A DNA stretch of 64,000 nt from an uncultured Christensenella sp. (GTDB taxonomy: Bacteria; Bacillota; Clostridia; Christensenellales; Borkfalkiaceae). Positions 9,050 to 18,712 of the stretch are shown in pieces; the first letter of the stretch is position 1; each line of letters opens with the position of its first letter. The stretch lies in NCBI GenBank assembly GCA_910585685.1, contig CAJUEO010000002.1, positions 62,001 through 126,000 on the forward strand. Reading direction: 5' to 3'. The position numbers were made by a program, and so were the translations under genes. The notes under the pieces were generated by a model. That model ran no database searches and was not told where the DNA came from. It saw only the letters and a list, made by a program, of their open reading frames with translations.

Positions 9050-10126
9050 ATGAAGAACGATAAAGTTTATTTAACTTTACAAAACGGCAAGCAGTTCGTC
9101 GGAACACGTTTTGGCTCCGACGGAGATATAATCGGTGAGCTTGTATTTACTACGGGTATGACAGGTTATATCGAAACTCTTACCGACCCGAGCTACTACG
9201 GTCAGATTGTAACGCAAACATTTCCGCTTATCGGCAACTACGGAATGATTAAATCCGACTGTGAAAGCAGAAAACCTTGGGTTTCCGCATACATAGTGCG
9301 CGAAAAGTGTGATACTCCGTCAAATTTCAGATGTGAAGAAACGCTTGACGCGTATTTAAAAGAAAATAATATAGTCGGTATTTACGGAATCGACACTCGC
9401 GAGTTGACTAAAATTGTGCGAGAAGCAGGGGTTATGAACGCCGCAATTACCTCTAAGCCCAAGGTTGACTTGCAGGCTGTTGCAAATTATACCATCAAGG
9501 ACGCAGTAAAAACCGTTACCTCAAACGAGGTCGTATATAGCGGAAACCCCAAAAATTACAGGGTGGTTTTGTGGGATTTCGGCGCAAAGGACAATATCTC
9601 GCGCGAGCTTGTAAAGAGAGGTTGTTATTGTATTAAAGTGCCTTCGTATTATACTGCTGAACAAATTTTATCGCTCGATCCTGACGGACTTATGCTTGCA
9701 AACGGACCGGGAGACCCTGCTGAAAACGTTGTGATAATTGAAAACATCAAAAAACTTGCAGGCAAACTTCCTATCTTCGGCATTTGTCTCGGTCATCAAC
9801 TTTTTGCGCTTGCAATGGGCGGAAAGACGAAGAAAATGAAATACGGGCACAGGGGAGCTAATCAGCCTGTAAAAAGCTTAAATTCGGGTAGAATTTATAT
9901 TTCAAGTCAAAATCACGGCTATGAAGTAATATCGTCTTCACTTGAGGGCGTGGGTGAGCTTAGCTTTATAAACGTCAACGACAACACCTGTGAAGGCGTG
10001 GATTACCCCGATATAAACGCGTTTACCGTACAGTTTCACCCCGAAGCTTGTTGCGGACCACAGGACGCCGATAAACTTTTCGATAAATTCCTGAATAATA
10101 TTAAGGAGAAAAAGTTCAATGCCTAA
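9050..10126 (+). CDS. carA: Carbamoyl-phosphate synthase small (glutaminase) subunit
   Basis: Supplies ammonia from glutamine to CarB for carbamoyl phosphate, the precursor of pyrimidines and arginine. The start ATG 9050 has GAGG 9 bases upstream; an in-frame ATG at 9014 lies within the attenuator and is unlikely. The 358-residue product has the CPSase small-chain N-terminal domain and a class I glutaminase with nucleophile C246 in GICLGHQ and the His-Glu pair in FHPEA (H330, E332). It overlaps carB by 8 bases. Expression is probably set by the attenuator just upstream. Confidence 0.97.
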   Translation: MKNDKVYLTLQNGKQFVGTRFGSDGDIIGELVFTTGMTGYIETLTDPSYYGQIVTQTFPLIGNYGMIKSDCESRKPWVSAYIVREKCDTPSNFRCEETLDAYLKENNIVGIYGIDTRELTKIVREAGVMNAAITSKPKVDLQAVANYTIKDAVKTVTSNEVVYSGNPKNYRVVLWDFGAKDNISRELVKRGCYCIKVPSYYTAEQILSLDPDGLMLANGPGDPAENVVIIENIKKLAGKLPIFGICLGHQLFALAMGGKTKKMKYGHRGANQPVKSLNSGRIYISSQNHGYEVISSSLEGVGELSFINVNDNTCEGVDYPDINAFTVQFHPEACCGPQDADKLFDKFLNNIKEKKFNA

Positions 10127-13100
10127 GAGAGAGGACATAAAAAAAGTACTTGTAATCGGTTCAGGTCCAATTGTTATAGGACAGGCTGCCGAGTTTGACT
10201 ATGCCGGTGCGCAGGCGTGCAGAGTTTTAAAGGACGCAGGTGTAAACGTAGTTCTTTGCAATTCAAATCCGGCTACAATTATGACGGATAAGGCGCTGGC
10301 TGATGAAATTTATCTCGAGCCCTTGACTATCAATACTTTAAAAAGAATTATAATAAAGGAAAAGCCCGACAGCCTTTTGGCTTCGCTTGGAGGACAGACG
10401 GGACTGAATCTTGGTTGTCAGCTTGCAAAGAGCGGATTTTTAGCCGAACACGGCGTAAAGCTTATAGGCGTAAATCTTGATTCGATAGACAGAGCCGAGG
10501 ACAGGGAACTGTTCAAAGAAACTATGCAGAAGATTAATCAACCCGTAGTGCCTTCAGACATTGCATATACGGTTGACGACTGCGTAAAAATTGCCGACAA
10601 AATAGGCTATCCCGTAATAGTTCGTCCTGCATATACGCTTGGCGGCGCGGGCGGCGGCGTTGCAAACGACGAAGAAGAATTAAGGCTAATTTCGCATAAC
10701 GGACTTATGCTTTCACCCATAACTCAGGTGTTAATCGAGAAATACATAGGCGGTTGGAAAGAGATTGAGTTCGAGGTTTTGCGCGACGGTGCCGGCAACG
10801 TGCTTACCGTTTGCTCTATGGAAAACTTTGACCCTGTCGGTATTCATACGGGTGACTCGATAGTAGTTGCTCCTGCGGTTACGCTTTCAGACAAAGAGTA
10901 CCAGATGCTGCGTACGGCTTCGCTTGAAATTATTACCGAGCTTAAAATAGAGGGTGGCTGCAACTGTCAGTTTGCTTTAAATCCAAACTCGTTTGAGTAC
11001 GCGGTAATAGAAGTAAATCCAAGAGTTTCGCGCTCGTCGGCGCTTGCCTCTAAGGCAACAGGCTACCCCATAGCTAAAGTTTCTACAAAAATAGCTTTGG
11101 GCTATACGCTTGACGAAATACGCAACGACGTTACGGGCAAAACCTATGCTTGTTTTGAGCCAACTATCGACTATATAGTAGTCAAACTTCCCAAATGGCC
11201 GTTTGATAAATTTTTATATGCTCAGAGAACTTTGGGCACAAGAATGAAAGCCACGGGAGAGGTTATGTCAATTGGCACAAGCTTCGAAATGGCTATTATG
11301 AAAGCGGTTCGGGGCGCCGAAATTTCCTGCGATACGCTCGATATGCCAAAACTTGCCGCTCTTGACGACAACACTATCTATGAAAAGTTGCACGAGCTGA
11401 CAGACGAAAGACTTTTTGTTGTTTATCAGGCAATAAAGCGCGGTGTGTCCTGTGACGATATTTTCAATATTACTAAAATTGACCGCTGGTTTTTAAATAA
11501 ACTCAAGAATTTGGCTGCGTTTGAAAGCGAAATTTCTAATCAAACAATTTCCAAAGAGCAGTATTTGAGAGGTAAAAAGTTAGGGTATCCCGATAAAGCG
11601 CTTGAGAGAATTTCAGGCAATAAATTGCCTGCGCACATTAACTGTGTTTACAAAATGGTAGATACCTGTGCTGCGGAATTTGCCGCGCAGACGCCTTATT
11701 TCTATTCAACTTACGACGAGAAAGAGCACGACGAAGCTAAGCCCTTCGTTCTCAACTCGACTAAAAAGAGAATAATTGTAATCGGTTCCGGACCTATTCG
11801 CATAGGTCAAGGTATCGAGTTTGATTATTCTTCCGTTCACTGCGTATGGGCGCTCAAAAAATTGGGATATGAGGTTGTAATTATAAATAACAACCCCGAA
11901 ACTGTTTCAACCGACTTCGATACTGCGGACAGGCTGTATTTCGAGGCATTGACTACCGAGGACGTGCAAAACGTTATAGATATTGAAAAACCTTACGGCG
12001 TTGTAATAACATTCGGCGGTCAGACGGCAATTAAACTTTGCAGTTATCTCGATAAAAAGGGCACACGCATTCTCGGTACGCCTGCCGACAGTGTGGATTT
12101 GGCAGAGGACAGAGAGCGTTTTGACGCGCTTTTGGAGCAGTTCGGTATTGCCCGTCCCAAGGGACTTACCGTAATGAACAAGCAGGACGCAGTGAAAGCT
12201 GCCGAAACTTTGGGCTATCCCGTGTTGCTTCGTCCGTCGTATGTAATCGGCGGTCAGAATATGACCATTGCGTTTACTCAAAACGATATCGAGCGCTATA
12301 TGGACGTAATACTTGCGCAAAAAATAGAAAACCCCGTGCTTTGCGATAAATATCTTATGGGTACGGAGCTTGAAGTCGACGCAATTTCCGACGGTGTGGA
12401 CGTACTTATTCCCGGAATTATGCAACATATCGAGCGCGCCGGTGTTCACAGCGGAGACTCTATCGCAGTATATCCGCCCTATAATTTAAGCGACGCAATG
12501 CTTAAAAAAGTAGTGGATATTTCTACAAAGCTTGCAATTTCATTAAAGACCAAGGGGCTTATCAATATTCAATACCTCATTTATCAAAACGAACTCTATG
12601 TAATTGAGGTAAATCCGAGGGCTTCGAGAACAATACCGTATATTTCAAAGGTTACGGGCGTCCCTATGGTGGATTTGGCAACTAAAATTTTAATGGGGGC
12701 AAAGCTTAAAAAGCTTGGTTTCGGAACGGGGCTGTTCCCCAATTCTCCCTATGTGGCAGTTAAAGTACCCGTATTCTCGTTTGAAAAGCTAAATGACGTA
12801 AACTCACAGCTCGGCCCCGAAATGAAATCTACGGGTGAAGTGCTCGGTATAGGAAAGACAATTGAAGAAGCGTTGTTTAAGGGGCTGATTTCTGCCGGTT
12901 TCAATATGAAACACCCGACAAAACATAAGCCTGCCGGTATCTATTTTACAATCAACGATCAGGACAAATTTGAAATTATAAACATAGTCAAAAAGTTTGC
13001 CGATCTCGGATTGAATTTCTATGCAACTAAGGGTACGGCGGAGGTTATTAGAAGCCTTGGAATTGAATGTACCGACGTTGCGAGACTCTCTTCAAACGAA

Positions 13101-14129
13101 GAAATTTTCAAGCTTATGGACGACGGCAAGGTCGACTATATAGTATATACGGGTAAGACCGATATCGAGTCAATCTCAAACTATATAAGCTTGCACCATC
13201 ACGCAATTTTAAAGGGTATAACCGTTTTAACTTCGCTTGATACCACAAATGCGCTTGCCGACGTTATTGCCGGCAGATACAACGAGTTTAATACCGAGCT
13301 TGTCGATATAAATGCGCTGAGAACAAGTAAACTCAAGCTCAATTTCAGTAAAATGCACAGTTGCGGCAACGATTATATTTTCTTTGATAATTTTTCCGGT
13401 AATATAACCTGCCCCGAATCGCTTGCAATCAACTTTTCGGACAGGCACAACGCAATAGGAGCAGACGGCGTTGTGTTGATTGAAAAATCGGAAGTTGCGG
13501 ACGCCAAAGTTCGTATTTTTAACAGCGACGGCAGCGACGGCGGAATGGCGGCTAATCCTTTAAGATGCGTTGCAAAATATCTATTTGACAGAAAGCTTGC
13601 AGGGGAAAATATAACGCTTGAAACGTGTTGCGGCGTAAAAAACCTTTCAGTAAACTCATTTAACGAAAAGGCAAGTTCTGTTTGCGTCAATTTGGGAGAG
13701 CCCAAAGTTGAGGCAAATAAGAAACTTAATCTTTTAGGCAGTGAATATTGCGCGACGTTTGTTGACGTTGGCAACCCTCATCTTGTTATTTTTAGCGATA
13801 AAATAGAAGAAATAGATATGGACGCGCTCGGACAGACAGTAATAGATACGGGACTTTTCCCCGTAGGTACATATGTTGAATGTGTGAGAATTGTCAATAA
13901 AGTTGCTGTAAGAATGCGTGTGTGGGGCAAAACCAACGGAGAGATAAGGTCTTGCGCTACAGGTGCGGCAGCAGCGGCAGTAGCCTCGGTTGTCAACGGT
14001 AGCGGAGCGCCCGACGAAGTAATTACAGTTAAACAGAACGGCGGAGATTTGTTTGTCAAGTATGAAAACGGCACGGTTGAGCTTGACGGCACGGTAAAAC
14101 AGTCGTTTGAAGGAACTATTGAAATTTAA
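10119..14129 (+). CDS. carB: CarB fused to a degenerate diaminopimelate epimerase (DapF) domain
   Basis: One uninterrupted frame of 1336 codons. Residues 1 to ~1068 are a full-length carbamoyl-phosphate synthase large subunit: two ATP-grasp halves (the second opening IIVIGSGPIRIGQGIEFDY) and an MGS-like allosteric domain. Residues ~1075-1336 are a DapF fold, beginning KMHSCGNDYIFFDNF. In ordinary DapF the first catalytic Cys sits in MCGNGxRC; here the place reads MAANPLRC (A1144). The second Cys is present (C1279 in SCATGA), but the substrate-binding Glu-Arg before it is Gly-Lys (1270-1271). The epimerase part is therefore probably not an active DAP epimerase and may be structural or regulatory. 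The downstream gene starts at TAATG overlap. Confidence 0.93.
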   Translation: MPKREDIKKVLVIGSGPIVIGQAAEFDYAGAQACRVLKDAGVNVVLCNSNPATIMTDKALADEIYLEPLTINTLKRIIIKEKPDSLLASLGGQTGLNLGCQLAKSGFLAEHGVKLIGVNLDSIDRAEDRELFKETMQKINQPVVPSDIAYTVDDCVKIADKIGYPVIVRPAYTLGGAGGGVANDEEELRLISHNGLMLSPITQVLIEKYIGGWKEIEFEVLRDGAGNVLTVCSMENFDPVGIHTGDSIVVAPAVTLSDKEYQMLRTASLEIITELKIEGGCNCQFALNPNSFEYAVIEVNPRVSRSSALASKATGYPIAKVSTKIALGYTLDEIRNDVTGKTYACFEPTIDYIVVKLPKWPFDKFLYAQRTLGTRMKATGEVMSIGTSFEMAIMKAVRGAEISCDTLDMPKLAALDDNTIYEKLHELTDERLFVVYQAIKRGVSCDDIFNITKIDRWFLNKLKNLAAFESEISNQTISKEQYLRGKKLGYPDKALERISGNKLPAHINCVYKMVDTCAAEFAAQTPYFYSTYDEKEHDEAKPFVLNSTKKRIIVIGSGPIRIGQGIEFDYSSVHCVWALKKLGYEVVIINNNPETVSTDFDTADRLYFEALTTEDVQNVIDIEKPYGVVITFGGQTAIKLCSYLDKKGTRILGTPADSVDLAEDRERFDALLEQFGIARPKGLTVMNKQDAVKAAETLGYPVLLRPSYVIGGQNMTIAFTQNDIERYMDVILAQKIENPVLCDKYLMGTELEVDAISDGVDVLIPGIMQHIERAGVHSGDSIAVYPPYNLSDAMLKKVVDISTKLAISLKTKGLINIQYLIYQNELYVIEVNPRASRTIPYISKVTGVPMVDLATKILMGAKLKKLGFGTGLFPNSPYVAVKVPVFSFEKLNDVNSQLGPEMKSTGEVLGIGKTIEEALFKGLISAGFNMKHPTKHKPAGIYFTINDQDKFEIINIVKKFADLGLNFYATKGTAEVIRSLGIECTDVARLSSNEEIFKLMDDGKVDYIVYTGKTDIESISNYISLHHHAILKGITVLTSLDTTNALADVIAGRYNEFNTELVDINALRTSKLKLNFSKMHSCGNDYIFFDNFSGNITCPESLAINFSDRHNAIGADGVVLIEKSEVADAKVRIFNSDGSDGGMAANPLRCVAKYLFDRKLAGENITLETCCGVKNLSVNSFNEKASSVCVNLGEPKVEANKKLNLLGSEYCATFVDVGNPHLVIFSDKIEEIDMDALGQTVIDTGLFPVGTYVECVRIVNKVAVRMRVWGKTNGEIRSCATGAAAAAVASVVNGSGAPDEVITVKQNGGDLFVKYENGTVELDGTVKQSFEGTIEI

Positions 14130-15256
14130 TGATTTATCTTGACAATGCGGCTACAACTAAGCCAGACAAAGAATGTCTTAAAGCTGCGGAAAAATATTTA
14201 TACGAAGATTATTTTAACCCGTCCTCATTATACAAGGACGGGTATAAACTCCAAGCAGAAATAAAGGCAGCAAAGACCAATATTTTGTCTTTTATTGCGA
14301 ACACCGATAATTATGATTTGACTTTTACCTCAGGCGGCACCGAGGCAGACAATCAAGCAATATTTTGCGGCGGAAAGCGAGGAAACATTGTTGTAAGTTC
14401 GGGGGAACATTCTGCCGTGTTTGCGTCTGCAAACGAAACAAAACAGCGCGGTTTGGAGGTAAGATTTGCCAAAATTAAAAGTGACGGCAGTGTTGACGTT
14501 GAAAATTTGCTTAGCCTTATCGATGATAAAACTTCGCTTGTTTCGGTCATTCACGTCAATAACGAGACGGGTGCCATAAACGATATTTTCGATATTGCAA
14601 AAAAAGTTAAATTAAAAAATAAATATACGCTCTTCCATTCCGACGGAGTTCAGGCTTTCGGAAAAATACCCTTTAAATTGACAAATGATATTGACTTATA
14701 TTCGATTAGCGCCCATAAGATAGGCGGAGTGAAGGGCTGCGGAGCGTTAATCAGAAAAAAGCGCGCAATAATCAAGCCGTATATTTACGGCGGCGGACAG
14801 GAGCAGGGGCTTAGAAGCGGTACGGAAAATCTTTTTGCGATTAAAGATTTCGAGTTTGCCGCAGTGAAAAAGTATTCGACTATAAAGAATAATTATCAAC
14901 TTGTACTCAATTTACAGGAAAAGCTTTGGGAGAAGCTTGATAAACAGCTGTTTACAAGAATATCTGCGCTGACCTGTTCCCCGTATATTTTGAGTGTAAG
15001 CGCCGAGGGAGTAAGAGGGGAAACTATTTTACATGAAGCCGACGATTTGGGGCTGCTTATCGGCACGGGTTCGGCTTGTTCGTCAAACGAGAAAAAGAGA
15101 TTTTCAAGAACGATAATTGCCTGCGGCTACCCTGAAAGTGTGGCGGATGGAGTATTAAGGCTTAGTTTGTCACCTGAAATAACATTAGACGAAATATTAA
15201 AAGCTGCGGAAATATTAAATAAAATTGTATCAAACAGAAGGGCAATAATGGCTTAA
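14129..15256 (+). CDS. Cysteine desulfurase (NifS/IscS family)
   Basis: PLP enzyme that takes sulfur from cysteine and hands it on as a persulfide. In the 375-residue product the PLP lysine is K197 in SAHKIGG and the catalytic Cys is C317 in GTGSACSS. The short loop and length fit the NifS-like group I. It directly precedes thiI (2 bp gap), so it most likely feeds sulfur to ThiI for 4-thiouridine in tRNA rather than serving general Fe-S assembly. Start codon overlaps the carB stop (TAATG). Confidence 0.93.
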   Translation: MIYLDNAATTKPDKECLKAAEKYLYEDYFNPSSLYKDGYKLQAEIKAAKTNILSFIANTDNYDLTFTSGGTEADNQAIFCGGKRGNIVVSSGEHSAVFASANETKQRGLEVRFAKIKSDGSVDVENLLSLIDDKTSLVSVIHVNNETGAINDIFDIAKKVKLKNKYTLFHSDGVQAFGKIPFKLTNDIDLYSISAHKIGGVKGCGALIRKKRAIIKPYIYGGGQEQGLRSGTENLFAIKDFEFAAVKKYSTIKNNYQLVLNLQEKLWEKLDKQLFTRISALTCSPYILSVSAEGVRGETILHEADDLGLLIGTGSACSSNEKKRFSRTIIACGYPESVADGVLRLSLSPEITLDEILKAAEILNKIVSNRRAIMA

Positions 15257-15258
15257 TT

Positions 15259-16413
15259 ATGGAAAAAGTTATAATAGTTCGGTATTCCGAAATACATTTA
15301 AAAGGCAAAAACAGAGGATATTTCGAGCGAGTTTTAATTATAAATATGGAAAAAGCTTTAAAAGGCTTTAAGCACGAGATTAAAAGACAAAGCGGAAGAT
15401 ACCTTGTTGAGGGGTTTGAGGAAGAGGAAACCGAAAATTTAGTGTCTCGTTTGCAAAAGGTTTTCGGTATTCACTCGCTAAGCATCGCTTTGAAAGTGCA
15501 ATCTCAAATGGATGCAATATTTAATGCGGCAAAAAGCGTTTGCTCGGATAGCGGAAAATTTAAAGTGTCGACGCATCGTGCCGATAAAAGTTTTGAATTT
15601 GACTCGATGCAAATTAATGCGGAAATAGGCGGTAGGCTTTTAAGTCAGAACTCAAATCTTTCCGTTGACGTGCATAATCCGCAATTTGTTATAAATATCG
15701 ACGTGCGCGAAAACGGAACTACGCTTGTATTTAACGAGTTTTTTAAGGGAGCTGGCGGTATGCCTGTTGGAACTTCCGGAAAAGGTCTTTTACTTATATC
15801 GGGAGGTATTGACAGCCCCGTTGCCGGTCATATGATTGCAAAGCGCGGTATGCATGTAGACTGCATTCATTTTCACAGTTATCCTTACACAAATATGCAG
15901 GCTAAGGACAAGGTTTGTGCGCTTGCAAACGTGCTTTCAAAATATACTTGCGGATTGAGGCTTAATATAGTTTCGGTGACGCACATTCAGGAAGAAATTC
16001 ATAAAAAGTGTAACGGAGAATATATGGTTACGCTTTTACGAAGATTTATGATGCGCATTGCCGAGCGTGTTGCAAAAAAATGCGGAGCGCAATGCTTGAT
16101 TACGGGTGAAAGTTTGGGTCAGGTTGCAAGTCAGACTGTTGAGGGTATGACTTCTTCAAACAGCGTTATTGAAACTCTTCCTGTTTTAAGACCGCTGTGC
16201 GGATTTGATAAAGACGAAATAATAGAGCGCAGCAGAGCTATGGGTGCATATGAAATATCCATTCAACCTTTTGAAGATTGTTGCACTGTGTTCCTGCCCA
16301 AGCACCCGGTGATTAAACCGACGCTTGAAAGTGTGTTGGCGGAGGAGGGCAAGCTTGACGTTGAAGCGTTAATCGAAGAATCGCTGTCAACTCTTGAAGT
16401 TATGGACTTATAA
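15259..16413 (+). CDS. thiI: tRNA 4-thiouridine synthase ThiI
   Basis: Adenylates and thiolates uridine 8 of tRNA, using sulfur from the desulfurase encoded just upstream. The 384-residue protein has the ferredoxin-like/THUMP region (to about residue 165), the PP-loop SGGIDSP (about 181-187), and the conserved tail EDCCTVFLPKHPVIKP. The rhodanese domain of the E. coli enzyme is absent, as is usual in Firmicutes. Its last six bases overlap the 3' end of the convergent penicillin-binding protein gene, leaving no room for a terminator. Confidence 0.95.
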   Translation: MEKVIIVRYSEIHLKGKNRGYFERVLIINMEKALKGFKHEIKRQSGRYLVEGFEEEETENLVSRLQKVFGIHSLSIALKVQSQMDAIFNAAKSVCSDSGKFKVSTHRADKSFEFDSMQINAEIGGRLLSQNSNLSVDVHNPQFVINIDVRENGTTLVFNEFFKGAGGMPVGTSGKGLLLISGGIDSPVAGHMIAKRGMHVDCIHFHSYPYTNMQAKDKVCALANVLSKYTCGLRLNIVSVTHIQEEIHKKCNGEYMVTLLRRFMMRIAERVAKKCGAQCLITGESLGQVASQTVEGMTSSNSVIETLPVLRPLCGFDKDEIIERSRAMGAYEISIQPFEDCCTVFLPKHPVIKPTLESVLAEEGKLDVEALIEESLSTLEVMDL

Positions 16414-18630
16414 ATTAGTCCAATCCTTATTTACTATATCCGGTATTTTTATATCTAAAGAAGATTTTGAATTATTTACACTTACGGTCGGCAGGGATAT
16501 TTCCTTGCCGAAAATTTTTTCTTCTCCGTTTATATAATAGGGAGTAACGGTATAGGTGTAGTATCCGTCGTTTGGTTCGTCCAAAATATTTTCCTTCCAT
16601 TTCCCGTCATATATAACGTCAAATTTGTCGTTAAAATACCGTTTTATCAAATATGCGTAGTACTTTGTCTGACATAATGATATGGTTACCGTATTGTTTT
16701 TAACTGAAATTGACGGCAATTTTATAGTTGGTGACGAAAATTTGCTTGATTTTTCCTTTGGCTCGTTGCCGTATAAAACCTTAACTTTCAGCTTATTCAA
16801 TGCAGGTGACAGAGTGTCGACAATTATAATTTTGTTGTTCGTGTAATATTCTTCGGCATCTATTTCAACTGTTGACGTGCCGCTTACGGTATTAAGCGCA
16901 GGCGGAACTTCTTTGTCGTATAGCTTATCAAATATTTCTTTTGCAAGCGAACAGCAGTTTCCGCCGCTGGTTATTTTAAGCTTTTTGTTGTCTTTGTCTC
17001 CCAACCAAATTCCTACGCAATGGTTTGAAGTATAGCTTATTGAATATGCGTCGGTGTTGCCCTCCTCTGTTCCGCAGGTGCCCGTTTTGCAGGCAACGTC
17101 GTATTTCAAATCGGACAGCTTTTTTGCCGTGCCGCTTTTTGAGGTTTCGAGAAGCATATCGTTCATAAGCGAGCAAGTGCCTTCGGAAAACACTCTGCTA
17201 AGCGATTGTTCGTTTAAATAAACTTTTTCACCGTTTTTTGTTACGATTTCTTTAATAAACCGTGACGGCTTATATATTCCGTTGTTTGCGAAAGTAGAGT
17301 ACCTATCTGCAATATCTTTGAGGCTTATACCGTATTTCATACCACCAAGCGCAAGCGAAAGATTTTTTTCATCATCTTCTAATGCAATATTCATTCTCAT
17401 CAGATATTTTTCAGCTGTTTTAATTGTCAACGTATTCAGTGTTTTTACGGCAGGAACGTTGTAGCTGTTTTTAATACTTTCTGTCACGGTCACAAATCCG
17501 TGATATTTTTTATCGAAGTTTTCGGGAGAATAGCCGTTATAGTCGATTTTTTCGTCTAAAATGCCCGTGAACGGGCTAATTATTTTTTCTTCAATAGCCG
17601 GAGCATATACAAGCAGAGGCTTTATTGTGGAGCCGGGTTGACGTTTTGCGCCGTTTATAGTTGATTTATACGCGTTTACTCCGCCGCAATTTGAAGTAAT
17701 GATTACCGAATTGTCACAATCGTATGAATGATTTTCTATAAAAGACTGTAACTCTGCATTCAGATAGGTTTTTATTATGCAGCCGTCCGTCAAGTCGTAT
17801 GCGTTGACTCCAAGTTCTTCAAGTTCGTCGAAAACTGCATGTAAATAGTCGTAATTTTTTCCTTTAACGCTGTTTTGAACGGCATTTAGCGGCATTTCTA
17901 TACTGTTTTGATAGGTGTTTTCGTCAATAAAATTGCATTCAAGCATACATTTCAGTACAGTATTTCGCTTTTTTAAGCTTTTTTCGGGATTTTTAAACGG
18001 TGAATAATTATTTGGTGAGGAAAGCAGTCCTACCAAAGTTGCGCTTTCGCACAGATTAAGATTTTCTGCCTTTTTGTCAAAATAAAATTCAGCCGCGCTT
18101 TGTAGCCCGTAACAATTGTGTCCGAAATATATGGTGTTGAGATACATTTCAAGAATTTCGTTCTTTGAATATGCGCGTTCAAGTTGCTTTGTCAGTCTTA
18201 TTTCGTTGAGTTTACGCTTAATCGTCTTATCCTGTGAAAGGTGAGTATTTTTAATCAATTGTTGGCTTATGGTTGAAGCGCCCTCTTTAAACGAGCGGGA
18301 AATCATATTTTTATAAGCCGCCTTTATCATTCTGCGGTAATTGAGACCGTTATGCGAATAAAAAGTTCTATCCTCCGAGGCAATGAAGGCATTTATACAG
18401 TCATCGCTTAAATTTTCGATTTTAACGCTCTTTTTTTTGCCTGCGACCGACGCGCTTATAAGCTCGTTGCCTTCGTCGTCATATATAATTACGCTTTGAT
18501 TGGGGTTAATTAATTTACTTTCATCTAAAACGGCGTCTTTGGTTATTATAAAGTAAGCGCTTATAAGCGCGCCTATAATTATTAAAATACTTAAAAAAAC
18601 TATCAACAATATCTTTAAAAACTTAGTCAT
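16408..18630 (-). CDS. Class A penicillin-binding protein (transglycosylase/transpeptidase)
   Basis: Builds and cross-links peptidoglycan outside the membrane. In 740 residues: an N-terminal membrane anchor (about 7-30); a GT51 transglycosylase with E86 in EDRTFYSH, GASTISQQ and EILEMYLN; a transpeptidase with Ser-x-x-Lys S334-K337 (GSTIKP), S389-Y-N391 and K515-T-G; then ~180 residues without clear catalytic motifs, possibly an Ig/fibronectin-like domain. All catalytic residues are in place. It is a single minus-strand gene in a plus-strand neighbourhood. Confidence 0.93.
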   Translation of the reverse strand: MTKFLKILLIVFLSILIIIGALISAYFIITKDAVLDESKLINPNQSVIIYDDEGNELISASVAGKKKSVKIENLSDDCINAFIASEDRTFYSHNGLNYRRMIKAAYKNMISRSFKEGASTISQQLIKNTHLSQDKTIKRKLNEIRLTKQLERAYSKNEILEMYLNTIYFGHNCYGLQSAAEFYFDKKAENLNLCESATLVGLLSSPNNYSPFKNPEKSLKKRNTVLKCMLECNFIDENTYQNSIEMPLNAVQNSVKGKNYDYLHAVFDELEELGVNAYDLTDGCIIKTYLNAELQSFIENHSYDCDNSVIITSNCGGVNAYKSTINGAKRQPGSTIKPLLVYAPAIEEKIISPFTGILDEKIDYNGYSPENFDKKYHGFVTVTESIKNSYNVPAVKTLNTLTIKTAEKYLMRMNIALEDDEKNLSLALGGMKYGISLKDIADRYSTFANNGIYKPSRFIKEIVTKNGEKVYLNEQSLSRVFSEGTCSLMNDMLLETSKSGTAKKLSDLKYDVACKTGTCGTEEGNTDAYSISYTSNHCVGIWLGDKDNKKLKITSGGNCCSLAKEIFDKLYDKEVPPALNTVSGTSTVEIDAEEYYTNNKIIIVDTLSPALNKLKVKVLYGNEPKEKSSKFSSPTIKLPSISVKNNTVTISLCQTKYYAYLIKRYFNDKFDVIYDGKWKENILDEPNDGYYTYTVTPYYINGEEKIFGKEISLPTVSVNNSKSSLDIKIPDIVNKDWTNL

Positions 18631-18673
18631 CGTAAATAGTATTTATAAAATTAAATTATTGTTGCAAATTTTA

Positions 18674-18702
18674 TTGAAAAATTTTGTAAAAAAATATATA
18701 AT
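18674..18702 (+). promoter_or_regulatory. Promoter abutting miaB
   Basis: TTGAAA and TATAAT are separated by 17 bases. The -10 element ends 10 bases before the miaB ATG, leaving at most a 4-base leader. Confidence 0.5.
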
Positions 18703-18712
18703 TATATGGAAT

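Noticed and set aside
11907..12449. 180-codon minus-strand frame inside carB
   Set aside because: Antisense to the conserved second ATP-grasp half of CarB; no independent signals.
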